Positions 31,343 to 40,482 of a DNA stretch of 44,781 bases are shown piece by piece. Where the stretch lies: IMG/VR virus record IMGVR_UViG_3300042507_007459, positions 1-44,781 of that record; one strand, written 5' to 3'. The notes beneath the pieces were generated by a model that was given only the letters and a program-made list of their open reading frames with translations, was not told the DNA's origin and did no database searches. Every line of letters begins with the position of its first letter. The first letter of the stretch is position 1. The translations under genes and the position numbers were made by a program. This DNA is from a virus.

Positions 31343-34300
31343 ATGGCGGATACTTCAAATTTTAGTTATACATGTTGTGGTGGTTTTGAAGAATTAGTTT
31401 TTTGGGTTAATCAAGAAACAAATGCTACAACAACTGATGGTACACAAGGACCTCAAGGAATAGGAATCCAAGGTCCTCAAGGTCCATCTAATGGAGGTGG
31501 TAGTGGTAACCAAGGTAATCAGGGTAATCAAGGAAGACAAGGTAATCAAGGCACACAAGGATTTACAGGAGAAAACGGATTTCAGGGTTTTCAAGGAAGA
31601 CAAGGACCATCCATAGGTGGCTCAGGAACACAAGGATTTCAAGGTAATCAGGGTAATCAAGGAAGACAAGGTAATCAAGGAAGACAAGGTAATCAGGGTA
31701 ACCAAGGAAATCAAGGTAATATAGGCACACAAGGTAACCAAGGTAATAATGGTAATCAGGGTAATCAAGGTAATCAAGGCAACCAAGGAAATCAAGGTAA
31801 TATAGGCACACAAGGTAACCAAGGTAATAATGGTAATCAGGGTAATCAAGGCAATCAAGGCAACCAAGGTAATATAGGCACACAAGGTAACCAAGGTAAT
31901 AATGGTAATCAAGGCAATCAAGGCAACCAAGGAAATCAAGGTACTCAAGGCAGCCAAGGAGCTCAAGGCACTCAAGGAGCTCAAGGCAACCAAGGAGCTC
32001 AAGGCAACCAAGGGTTTCAGGGCAACCAAGGTAATCAAGGCAACCAAGGAACTCAAGGCAACCAAGGGTTTCAGGGCAACCAAGGTAATCAAGGTACACA
32101 GGGTACACAAGGTATTCAAGGGGTCGGTATTCAAGGAATTCAAGGACCCTCAGGAGCAGTAACTGCTGCTGGTGATTATGTAATGCAGGCGGTTTTAGCA
32201 GATAATCAAACATTAACATCGGGAATAGATAATACTATTCAGTTAACAGATCATTATGATCCACAAAATTGGTTTAATATTTCTAATTATAGATTCACCC
32301 CTAATATTGCAGGATATTATTTAATATCATTTGGTGTTTGGTATGGAGTAGGAACTAGTGCATCAGCAGATCAAATAAATGTTCAAATAAATAAAAATGG
32401 TAATACTTCTATGTCAATTGCTCAAGAAGTAGTACCAACTGGAGTTGCTGGTAGATCAGTTACTGGTTCAAAGATTATTTATCTTAATGGAACATCTGAT
32501 TATTTATATTTAACTGCGTATACATCATCTAGTAGTTCACATGTAATACAGGCTGGAGGGGGCGATGAGGGTACTTGGTTATCTGCAATCTTAGTTACAC
32601 AAGGACTAAAGGGAGATCAAGGAGTTCAGGGAGTTCAAGGAGTCCAAGGAGTTCAGGGAGTACAAGGTACTCAAGGTGTCCAAGGTGTTCAAGGTCCTCA
32701 ATGGAAGATACTTCAAGACATAGTTATTGAAAGCGATGCTGATTCTATTCCTAGTAATATTGATTGTAATGATGTAAGTGCGTATTTAAATAGTTTATAT
32801 CCGCCTGATTTTTGTGATACTCTAAATAATAGAGAAACTGTTTATATTCATTGGAATTTTCCAAGTAGTACAAATACAGTTTGGAGTAAAACATTTGTAA
32901 TACAAAAGGATGAAAATGGTAATTGTTCTTGTCTAGAATTAGGTGTTATTTATAGTGGAGCACAAGGGAATCAAGGTAATCAAGGGAACCAAGGGAATCA
33001 AGGGAACCAAGGAAACCAAGGAAACCAAGGAAACCAAGGTACTCAGGGCGTTCAAGGTACTCAAGGCGTTCAGGGTACACAGGGAGCTCAAGGCAACCAA
33101 GGCAACCAAGGCAACCAAGGCAGACAAGGAACTACAGGACAACAAGGAGCAGGTGGAGCATTAGGGTATTATGGTTCATTTTTCGATAGTTTCGATCAAA
33201 CTGCTGCATTAATAAATACAGCTTATCCTGTAAAAGTAAGAACTACTGCTGAAGCAAATGGTATTGTAATTAATAGTGATTCACAAATAACATTTACTTA
33301 TGCTGGAACATATGATATTCAATTCTCATTACAATTACATCATACTGGTGGAGCTGGTTCAGGTAATACTGTAAATATATGGCTCAAAAAAAATGGAAAT
33401 AATATTTCAGATACAGATACTCAAGTTACCGTACAAAGTAATAATCCATATGTTGTAGCGGCTTGGGACTTTTTATTAACAATAAATGCAGGGGATTATT
33501 TAGAACTTGTATGGTCAACGGATAATACCTCTATACAATTGGAGGCTTCTGCAGCAACAGGTATTTATCCTGCTATACCTTCTGCTATAATTACAGTAAT
33601 ACAAGTGATGTATACCCAAGTTGGTCCACAAGGTAATCAAGGTGTTCAAGGAACGCAAGGAACTCAAGGTGCTCAGGGTAACCAAGGAACTCAAGGTACA
33701 CAGGGTACCCAAGGTAATCAAGGTACACAAGGTGCTCAGGGTAACCAAGGAACTCAAGGTACACAGGGTGTACAGGGTGTACAGGGTAGACAAGGTAACC
33801 AAGGAAACCAAGGGAATCAAGGAAACCAAGGTACTCAGGGTCCACAAGGGCCTCAAGGTACTCAGGGTGTTCAAGGTAACCAAGGCAATCAAGGTAACCA
33901 AGGTAATCAGGGTAATCAGGGTAATCAAGGTAATCAGGGTATTCAAGGAATACAAGGAATACAGGGACCTGGTACTACATTGACGATAGATTCTGGAACT
34001 TATTCTCCAACTGTTTATCAGAATGATTATTATCAGGTTAGTATTGGTGACTGTGATAGTTTTGAAGTTACAAATATAGATACCGTAACTGCATGTGGAT
34101 TCAAATATATTCGTATTGGAAGTATAGTACATGTAAGTGGTCAAGTTGATGTTACAAGTGATTTTGATCCAGCATATACTACAAATACCACTGCTTTAAC
34201 CATATCTCTACCTATAACGAGTTATTTTACATCTAGATGCGATTTAAATGGTGTAGGTTCTTTAGATTGTTCTGAACTTGATGGCACTGGCAGCACAAAG

Positions 34301-34465
34301 GATATACAAAGTGCTATTATCTATGCATGTACTGCTACAACTTTAGGCATTTATACTGGAACAAATGATAGGGCTATTGTTGAATATAGACCTACAGAAT
34401 ATACATATAGAATGGATGTTATGTTTACTTATAGAATAATATCAAACCCTAATCCGCCGCAATAA
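31343..34465 (+). CDS. Large collagen-like fibre protein with C1q-like domains
   Basis: A 1040-aa protein built of four collagen-like rods (about residues 34-272, 420-452, 538-604 and 760-877) separated by globular domains (275-415, 455-535 and 610-755) and a C-terminal head (880-1040). The triplets are dominated by GNQ, GTQ, GVQ and GFQ, with Gln almost always in the third position and very little Pro, unlike animal collagen. Two globular parts have the beta-sandwich look of C1q/TNF-like trimerising domains. It follows the baseplate wedge gene and is probably a baseplate-attached fibre or receptor-binding appendage. The repetitive DNA is likely to vary in length between relatives. Confidence 0.75.
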   Translation: MADTSNFSYTCCGGFEELVFWVNQETNATTTDGTQGPQGIGIQGPQGPSNGGGSGNQGNQGNQGRQGNQGTQGFTGENGFQGFQGRQGPSIGGSGTQGFQGNQGNQGRQGNQGRQGNQGNQGNQGNIGTQGNQGNNGNQGNQGNQGNQGNQGNIGTQGNQGNNGNQGNQGNQGNQGNIGTQGNQGNNGNQGNQGNQGNQGTQGSQGAQGTQGAQGNQGAQGNQGFQGNQGNQGNQGTQGNQGFQGNQGNQGTQGTQGIQGVGIQGIQGPSGAVTAAGDYVMQAVLADNQTLTSGIDNTIQLTDHYDPQNWFNISNYRFTPNIAGYYLISFGVWYGVGTSASADQINVQINKNGNTSMSIAQEVVPTGVAGRSVTGSKIIYLNGTSDYLYLTAYTSSSSSHVIQAGGGDEGTWLSAILVTQGLKGDQGVQGVQGVQGVQGVQGTQGVQGVQGPQWKILQDIVIESDADSIPSNIDCNDVSAYLNSLYPPDFCDTLNNRETVYIHWNFPSSTNTVWSKTFVIQKDENGNCSCLELGVIYSGAQGNQGNQGNQGNQGNQGNQGNQGNQGTQGVQGTQGVQGTQGAQGNQGNQGNQGRQGTTGQQGAGGALGYYGSFFDSFDQTAALINTAYPVKVRTTAEANGIVINSDSQITFTYAGTYDIQFSLQLHHTGGAGSGNTVNIWLKKNGNNISDTDTQVTVQSNNPYVVAAWDFLLTINAGDYLELVWSTDNTSIQLEASAATGIYPAIPSAIITVIQVMYTQVGPQGNQGVQGTQGTQGAQGNQGTQGTQGTQGNQGTQGAQGNQGTQGTQGVQGVQGRQGNQGNQGNQGNQGTQGPQGPQGTQGVQGNQGNQGNQGNQGNQGNQGNQGIQGIQGIQGPGTTLTIDSGTYSPTVYQNDYYQVSIGDCDSFEVTNIDTVTACGFKYIRIGSIVHVSGQVDVTSDFDPAYTTNTTALTISLPITSYFTSRCDLNGVGSLDCSELDGTGSTKDIQSAIIYACTATTLGIYTGTNDRAIVEYRPTEYTYRMDVMFTYRIISNPNPPQ
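31715..31940 (+). repeat. Tandem repeats (81- and 72-base units) in the collagen-like rod
   Basis: A unit beginning GGTAATATAGGCACAC starts at 31715, 31796 and 31868. It is 81 bases (27 residues) and then 72 bases (24 residues) long; the difference is one or more GNQ triplets. The copies use varied Gly and Gln codons. The repeats are coding and in frame, so expansion or contraction would change rod length without shifting the frame. Confidence 0.8.
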
Positions 34466-34480
34466 ACTTAAAAATAATTT

Positions 34481-34489
34481 AAGATATAT
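34481..34489 (+). promoter_or_regulatory. GATATATA-type motif close to a start codon
   Basis: AAGATATATAGAATAT directly precedes the ATG at 34497. The distance is much shorter than in other copies, so a transcript would be almost leaderless or the motif here is coincidental. Confidence 0.3.
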
Positions 34490-34496
34490 AGAATAT

Positions 34497-34817
34497 ATGA
34501 CAAATTCATCTGACATATTTTTACATATTGAATCAGGGATAGAATATTATCCTGAAAATGATGATACAGTAATTTTTCAAATTCATTGTACAAAGACAAA
34601 TACATGTCCTGTTAAAATATGGACATATTCATCAAGTGATTATATAGAATTTCCCCCTAAAAGTTTTATACAGGGGGCAGTTTATCCTATTGTAGTGCAT
34701 AAAATGGAATTTCAAGAAAATGAAGCATCATTTATAGGATATAAAAGAAGTCGTAATGCGACAAATAATTTTATGCGTAAAGGTTTGATGAGTCAGATTA
34801 ATCTTAAAAACAAATAA
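34497..34817 (+). CDS. Small hypothetical virion-region protein
   Basis: A 106-aa protein, beta-rich with a basic C-terminus and no recognised domain. It lies between two large fibre-type genes, so it may be an adaptor, cap or chaperone for one of them. No Shine-Dalgarno sequence is seen; a promoter-like motif lies immediately upstream. Confidence 0.58.
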   Translation: MTNSSDIFLHIESGIEYYPENDDTVIFQIHCTKTNTCPVKIWTYSSSDYIEFPPKSFIQGAVYPIVVHKMEFQENEASFIGYKRSRNATNNFMRKGLMSQINLKNK

Positions 34818-34828
34818 AGCTCAATATT

Positions 34829-37675
34829 ATGGCATCCCTCATAACAGAATTTAAGAGAAGAGTGGAAAAAATTATTAGTGGTTCAAGACCCAAAGTTCCA
34901 CCAGTTGGTACAAATCATGTAGATGATTATAGTCTTTGGACTTCTGATACAATTTATAAAGGTGAATTAGGTATAAATCTCACTGAAGGTACTTTATTTA
35001 CTCAAGATGGCAGACAACCTGTTGAATTTAATAAAGAAGATGCTATAATGGGTGGTCATATATTACAAACATCTGGGGTTTCTTCCCAATACTTATCAGT
35101 CACACAGGGAAAAATAAGATTACAAGGTAAAACATATTGGACACCTACTCCAGTTGATGTAGTTGATACAAACATTTATATTGAGCCGAATACAAGTTCA
35201 TATCCACGTATAGATACGATTTGTATTAAAGGGGATCCTACTCTTTATTATTCAGGTTTAGATTTATATGGAACAGAATTTTATGTTGTAAAAGGAACTC
35301 CTGCTACTGAACCTGAACCACCTGATGTTCCTAGTGGATACTATTTTGTTGGTGTATGTTGGATTTATCCAAATGGATTACCAACTTCTACACTTTATCC
35401 TTTAAGTCATTCACAAGGAGTTTTATCTACATTTCCTTTATCCGTAGTTACAACAAAAGACTTTGTTCAACAGAGAAGATTGACGGTTCACCCTTGGAAT
35501 TATACAACTTTATATTTCAGTCAACAAATAGTAAAATATAATCAAGAATTATATTGGGTTATTACAACTCATCAATCAGACGATTCTTCTATACAAAATG
35601 ATATAGATGATGGTAAAATTATAAAAATTTGTTGTGGTTCAGGTGGTTCAGGAGGTCAAGGGACACAAGGTAATGCTTTTTCAGATATAGGTAGTTACCC
35701 TACTGACGGAAATTGGACAGATGGATTATTTACATGGACACCTAGTACTTTAATTTTAGATGCTTTTGATGATATTAATAAATTTCTTTTAAATCAAATT
35801 GAATCACAACCTTCAATGATGCCATCAAATCAACTAAATGACAATACCATAGAAGCACAAAATGGTTTTTCTGCTCGTTGGTATGATACTGGGCTTGTAG
35901 AGGCAAATGTTTTCACAGATCAAGAATTACCTATCATTCAAAGTATTACTCCATTTCGTTCTTATGAAAATGGAGAAATATTTGGGTATTCTGATTTTAA
36001 TGGTTCTTTAGATTCAACAAGTGTCTATAATGTAGGACCTTCATTACATCCTCCTGCAACTAATATTAATGAAACTGGTTCGGTTTTATCATTAGATTTA
36101 GTAAAAAATGATGCATTTGCAGGAAATGAAGATTTAGAAGGAAAATTTTATAATGTATTTACTTTTGAATTAGCAAAAACTGGAGCAGTTCTTCCTGCAA
36201 GTGATACTATTCAATATATGATGGGTATTGAATATGATAGTTCTTTTGGTAATACAACAGCAGAATTAGAATTTTATGTAGAGCAAATCACAGCAGCACC
36301 TCTGTTAAGTTCAATAGATATAAAAGGAGTTTGGACAAGTAAATATGTTTCAGGAGTTCCTGTATTAGAAGAAGCTGATATTGTAAAATTTAGTTTTGAT
36401 GCTGAAAATTGTGTAGGATATTTTTATCATAAAGACCATATTGTAAAGATTTTAGGTCCATATGTTAATCAAAAGTTACTACCACAAACTGATAGTTCTT
36501 GTACATCAAGTTTACCATTTACAGCATTAAGTCAAATTGTTCAGTTCACTGATGCAGAAAGTGATATAATTGCAGGTTCTTCAAGTACATCACTAACGCA
36601 GACATTTAATTTAACTGTCCATAATGCAAAAGGTGTTGGAACAACAGGAATACAGAATGTTACAAGTGTAACTACATCGTCATATAAAATATTTATAGAT
36701 GATGTTTCAGATGAAGCAGGAGTTCGATATACATCAGGTATAGGAACTTATCCAACTTCAGGTTATGGTAATCTTTATGATTCATCACAATCACAAGAAG
36801 ACTTAACTACAGGTGGCAATGAAGAATTGCAATTATTCTGTGGAGTTTATCAATACCCTTCTCAAGATTTTAGTGGTTCTGATATGGTAGATATATCATC
36901 AGTTAATGTTAGTGGTCCAGATTATAGTGGTTTAACAGGCACAAGATGGGCTACATTCAATCTTGGGACGATATCCGACCAGAAGTATGTTAATTTAGTA
37001 ATTAAGGGTGCTACGGGCATTTTTCAGGATTTAGATAATGGTACAACATTTTCTAATAACATAACTTTACAAGTTAGAGTAGATGGTTCATCACCTACTT
37101 TAGGTTGGGTAGACGCTAATGAAGCGTATAATCCAATCTCATTAGAAAATCCAACAAATGATGGAGACCCTGCTCTTGATTTAGGATCATCAACACCTAC
37201 AATAAGAAGAGTAACATTCGGTCAATTAGCTAAATCGGGAACTATCCATGTTCGTATCGGTATAGATGAAACATCAGGTGTTACTTTTACTAATATAGAT
37301 AATTATGAACCTACTATAATTAATCAAGACTGGGCATATTTCACAATAGGTAATATAATTACACAAACAGAAGTTTCATTTACTATTGATAATAGTAATG
37401 GTACAATAGCAGAAGACTTCGTAGATGGCATAAAAATGACTGAAAATCTTGAGATTCAATTGCGTATTGTTGGTTCTTCAAGTACAGATTGGTTAGATGC
37501 TAATTCTAAATATATTAGTGGAGACCCTGAAAATTATAATGAAGCCGCTTTAGATGTTGAAAATTCAACTGCTACTGAAAGAACTATTACTTTTGGTTCA
37601 ACACCAAGAACAGGTGAAGTTCAAGTAAGAATAAGAGGAAATTATAAGGTATTTAGTGGAGTAACAATAGTTTAA
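34829..37675 (+). CDS. Large tail fibre or baseplate protein with C-terminal repeat domains
   Basis: A 948-aa protein. The N-terminal 200 residues have the character of a phage structural attachment domain (SDTIYKGELGINLTEGTLFTQDG, GYYFVGVCWIYPNG). A Gly-rich linker with a trace of collagen triplets (GGSGGQGTQG) is near residue 273, followed by lectin-like beta domains. At the C-terminus two domains of about 105 residues resemble each other (about residues 706-810 and 834-948): each starts WAxFxxG, has a GSS-DANxxY segment and ends in a TFG-V-VRI strand. The duplication suggests a multivalent binding head. It is probably a receptor-contacting fibre; the receptor is unknown. Confidence 0.65.
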   Translation: MASLITEFKRRVEKIISGSRPKVPPVGTNHVDDYSLWTSDTIYKGELGINLTEGTLFTQDGRQPVEFNKEDAIMGGHILQTSGVSSQYLSVTQGKIRLQGKTYWTPTPVDVVDTNIYIEPNTSSYPRIDTICIKGDPTLYYSGLDLYGTEFYVVKGTPATEPEPPDVPSGYYFVGVCWIYPNGLPTSTLYPLSHSQGVLSTFPLSVVTTKDFVQQRRLTVHPWNYTTLYFSQQIVKYNQELYWVITTHQSDDSSIQNDIDDGKIIKICCGSGGSGGQGTQGNAFSDIGSYPTDGNWTDGLFTWTPSTLILDAFDDINKFLLNQIESQPSMMPSNQLNDNTIEAQNGFSARWYDTGLVEANVFTDQELPIIQSITPFRSYENGEIFGYSDFNGSLDSTSVYNVGPSLHPPATNINETGSVLSLDLVKNDAFAGNEDLEGKFYNVFTFELAKTGAVLPASDTIQYMMGIEYDSSFGNTTAELEFYVEQITAAPLLSSIDIKGVWTSKYVSGVPVLEEADIVKFSFDAENCVGYFYHKDHIVKILGPYVNQKLLPQTDSSCTSSLPFTALSQIVQFTDAESDIIAGSSSTSLTQTFNLTVHNAKGVGTTGIQNVTSVTTSSYKIFIDDVSDEAGVRYTSGIGTYPTSGYGNLYDSSQSQEDLTTGGNEELQLFCGVYQYPSQDFSGSDMVDISSVNVSGPDYSGLTGTRWATFNLGTISDQKYVNLVIKGATGIFQDLDNGTTFSNNITLQVRVDGSSPTLGWVDANEAYNPISLENPTNDGDPALDLGSSTPTIRRVTFGQLAKSGTIHVRIGIDETSGVTFTNIDNYEPTIINQDWAYFTIGNIITQTEVSFTIDNSNGTIAEDFVDGIKMTENLEIQLRIVGSSSTDWLDANSKYISGDPENYNEAALDVENSTATERTITFGSTPRTGEVQVRIRGNYKVFSGVTIV

Positions 37676-37679
37676 TTTT

Positions 37680-38483
37680 ATGAATATCATTCTTAATTTT
37701 TTACAATCTTTGTTAGAAAAGATGAAAACAGATAGTAGATATTTCTACTGGTTAGTAATTATTATCTTAATAATTGCCTTAATATTTACTTCAAGAAGTT
37801 GTAAATCAGCTAAATTAGAAGCTGAATATGCTAAAAGTAATATAATGGCTATAAAAGATACTTTAAGAAAAGAAAAGAATAAAAACGGAGAAATGGAATA
37901 TCTAAAGTTGAGTTTTGTTTCTGATATAAATAATTTAAAAACGCTCAATAAAGATTTATATGATGAAGTTCAAAAAATGACAGGAAAAGTAGTTTCTATG
38001 TCAAAAACTATTGTAAGTATTCAGGGTACATTAGTCGGTATTGAACAGGATAGAAGAAAAGATAATCCAATTCAATTAAAAAACGATACTTTAATTGCAG
38101 AGTATAAATTTGAAGATTCAGGTAAAACTTGGAGTAGAAGTATTAAAGGTAAATCATATTTATTTATGATGAACAAAACAGATAGCACTTATGCTAAACC
38201 TCTTTTTGATGTTTTAACAGAAGATAATATGAACCTTACAATTTTTGCTTCTTTGCGTAAAAGAGAGTCCGATGATATGTACGAATATGTATTAAGAACG
38301 GATTACCCTAATGCTAAACTAAATGTAGAGGGTTTTGTTGATCCTAATCAATTTAACAAAAATCCATTTACCTCAGAAGATAAATGGATTTTCGGTCCTT
38401 ATATTGGAGCAGGATTTGGAACAAACTTTTCCATCATGCCTCAAATTGGTATAGGATTAACTTATAAAATCATAGGATTTTAA
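37680..38483 (+). CDS. Membrane-anchored coiled-coil protein, possible envelope-spanning protein
   Basis: A 267-aa protein with a basic N-terminus, a single membrane helix (about residues 22-37), a coiled-coil stalk (40-120) and a C-terminal beta part. It ends GPYIGAGFGTNFSIMPQIG with a final Phe, the pattern of outer-membrane-type beta strands seen in some phage and Bacteroidota proteins. An inner-membrane anchor, a periplasm-length stalk and an outer-membrane-like end suggest a spanin-type lysis protein. The lysozyme at 547-1431 is far away, so the role remains open. Its stop overlaps the stop of the opposing fibre gene (38480-38483). Confidence 0.6.
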   Translation: MNIILNFLQSLLEKMKTDSRYFYWLVIIILIIALIFTSRSCKSAKLEAEYAKSNIMAIKDTLRKEKNKNGEMEYLKLSFVSDINNLKTLNKDLYDEVQKMTGKVVSMSKTIVSIQGTLVGIEQDRRKDNPIQLKNDTLIAEYKFEDSGKTWSRSIKGKSYLFMMNKTDSTYAKPLFDVLTEDNMNLTIFASLRKRESDDMYEYVLRTDYPNAKLNVEGFVDPNQFNKNPFTSEDKWIFGPYIGAGFGTNFSIMPQIGIGLTYKIIGF

Positions 38484-40468
38484 GTTCCTAAATATACTGC
38501 ACTAATATGTCCTGAAAGATACCATAAATTAAAGGTAGTTGGTTGAGTATAGATATAATTAACACCATCAAAGAATGGAGAATAAAGAGCACCTACGCCT
38601 AAAGAAATAGTGTCTGTATCATTAAGAAAAATAATATCAGAACAATTAACTGTCCAAGTTGGCCATGGAAATGTGCTTACTCCCAAAGGTAAATTTACAC
38701 CTAAATAAGCAACAGGATTTATAGTAGAACTTTCTGCTATTGAAAGATATGAATATTGCTGTCCATTTTTAATCAAACTACTTGCTATTGTCGTTGGATA
38801 AAAATAACCTTCTGATGTAAAACTATCAGATAATTCTACAAGTCCAAAAGCAAAAGCATTAATTTGCCAGTATCCTACCTTACCAGGTTTGAATGAAGTT
38901 TCTTGCTTTAATAGTGAATCATTTACATCGGTATAAATTGGTTTTGAAAAATCCGCTACATCAAACCTTAAATTTCTTGTAAAAGCTAATGTACCATTAT
39001 TCTGAACAATAATATTTTCATATTGTAAAGGTGTACCAAAAGGTTGTCTAATAGCTCCATTTTGTCCCCATTTATATTTGAATCCTTCAAATTTTCCTGA
39101 ACCAGTACCGCCTGAAGAAGTAGCACTAATTTTAATTTTTCCACTATCTTTAGTTATAGATATATTATTACCTTCTTTGAAGTCCAATAAAGCATTACCA
39201 ACAGCAGGTATAGATTCTTTTAAAACACCATCTTCATCATAAATCCTTGCTGTTCCGAAATAATTTGTTGCTGTTGTTCCTGTTGTATCTAATCCTATTT
39301 CTAAACCAGTATAACTACCATCTAAATTATAAACTTCTGTAATAGAAATACCATTACCTTCTTTAAGTCTTAAAGTGGTGTTTAAACTTGTAGCGGATTG
39401 ATCGATTCCCTTTGTTGTTTCACTTGCATCAAATATTCTAACAACATCATAGAAATTTCCTCCTCCACCACCACCTGAACCGCTTAATTTAACCCAATTG
39501 CTGTCTTCATAAGCAAAAACTGCATTTTCTGTCGTATCGTATACAATCATTCCATTTTCAGCAGTAAGAGTAGTAGAATTTACTGAATAAAGAGTAAATG
39601 GAGAATTAACATAAGTGTTATCCGCATTAAATTGAATTACATTAGCAGATAAATCTATAATTTGATTATGATTACTATCTCCTGAGGGAACTGATGCTAT
39701 TTTTAATGTTTCTTCATGTCTATTACCAACTCCACCCCAATTTACAGTTAAAGTAAATCCTGATTGATTTTGCCAACCATAAAGTTTATTATAAATAAAT
39801 CCTGTTGAATTCGCCAAATGTATATTTTTACCATCACCATAAATACTAGAACTTACATTACCTTCTGATGTATAAATTTTAAGACCCATTTCTTGAAGCC
39901 AATTCTGCGTGGTTGTACTTGCACCTAAAACAAAATCTGCTGTATCCGCACCAATCGAGGAAAATGGCTCAACTGTGAAACTTGGAGAAGTTCCAGTAAT
40001 ATCCGTAATTTCCAATGTATAATTGGTCTTTATAGGTTTGATAATTTTAGTTTTGTCATTAGCAGTTGGAATAAAACTATCAAAAAGACTTAAACCCCCT
40101 CCACCACTAGTTGAATTAATAGTTCCTATATTTGTCCATTGGATTGGAGATGTGGTTGAAATTTTTTCATAAACATCACCTGTGTTTGCTTCCAAGAAGA
40201 AATCTCCAAGATTTGTTCCAGTTTTATCAAAACTTGAAAAACTATCGCCAAAATACCAACGAGAACCTGCTTGCCCATTTGGACCTTGTGAACCTTGAAC
40301 ACCTATTGCACCTGGAGGACCTGGTACTCCTGCTGCTCCTCTTTTTCCTTCTTCTCCACGCAATCCTTGTGCTTGTGAAACGATATCAAAATTAGAATTA
40401 ATTTTTTCAACCATTTCTCCAAAAGTGTCTTGATTTGTTACTAATTTTGTAAGGTTTAAGTTAGGCAT
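38480..40468 (-). CDS. Tail fibre-type protein with a short collagen-like segment
   Basis: A 662-aa protein. Residues 1-34 are a helical N-terminus (FGEMVEKINSNFDIVSQAQ, a type common in phage fibre proteins). Residues 35-70 form a Gly-X-Y segment with Pro and charged residues (GEEGKRGAAGVPGPPGAIG), unlike the Gln-rich rods elsewhere in the window. The rest consists of beta-rich domains with Gly-rich linkers (GGGGGNF near residue 345). It probably forms a trimeric fibre. It is transcribed with, and starts just after, the large gene upstream. Confidence 0.7.
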   Translation of the reverse strand: MPNLNLTKLVTNQDTFGEMVEKINSNFDIVSQAQGLRGEEGKRGAAGVPGPPGAIGVQGSQGPNGQAGSRWYFGDSFSSFDKTGTNLGDFFLEANTGDVYEKISTTSPIQWTNIGTINSTSGGGGLSLFDSFIPTANDKTKIIKPIKTNYTLEITDITGTSPSFTVEPFSSIGADTADFVLGASTTTQNWLQEMGLKIYTSEGNVSSSIYGDGKNIHLANSTGFIYNKLYGWQNQSGFTLTVNWGGVGNRHEETLKIASVPSGDSNHNQIIDLSANVIQFNADNTYVNSPFTLYSVNSTTLTAENGMIVYDTTENAVFAYEDSNWVKLSGSGGGGGGNFYDVVRIFDASETTKGIDQSATSLNTTLRLKEGNGISITEVYNLDGSYTGLEIGLDTTGTTATNYFGTARIYDEDGVLKESIPAVGNALLDFKEGNNISITKDSGKIKISATSSGGTGSGKFEGFKYKWGQNGAIRQPFGTPLQYENIIVQNNGTLAFTRNLRFDVADFSKPIYTDVNDSLLKQETSFKPGKVGYWQINAFAFGLVELSDSFTSEGYFYPTTIASSLIKNGQQYSYLSIAESSTINPVAYLGVNLPLGVSTFPWPTWTVNCSDIIFLNDTDTISLGVGALYSPFFDGVNYIYTQPTTFNLWYLSGHISAVYLGT

Positions 40469-40482
40469 TATTTCCTCTGCAA

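Noticed and set aside
31715-31940. Tandem repeats considered as a CRISPR array
   Set aside because: The repeats are in-frame collagen triplets with no unique spacers, and no cas gene is present.
31563-32219. Long open frames on the opposite strand of the collagen-like gene, and similar ones at 33515-34144
   Set aside because: They are a by-product of the periodic Gly-X-Gln codons: the translations are Leu/Thr/Tyr-rich low-complexity sequence with no ribosome sites.
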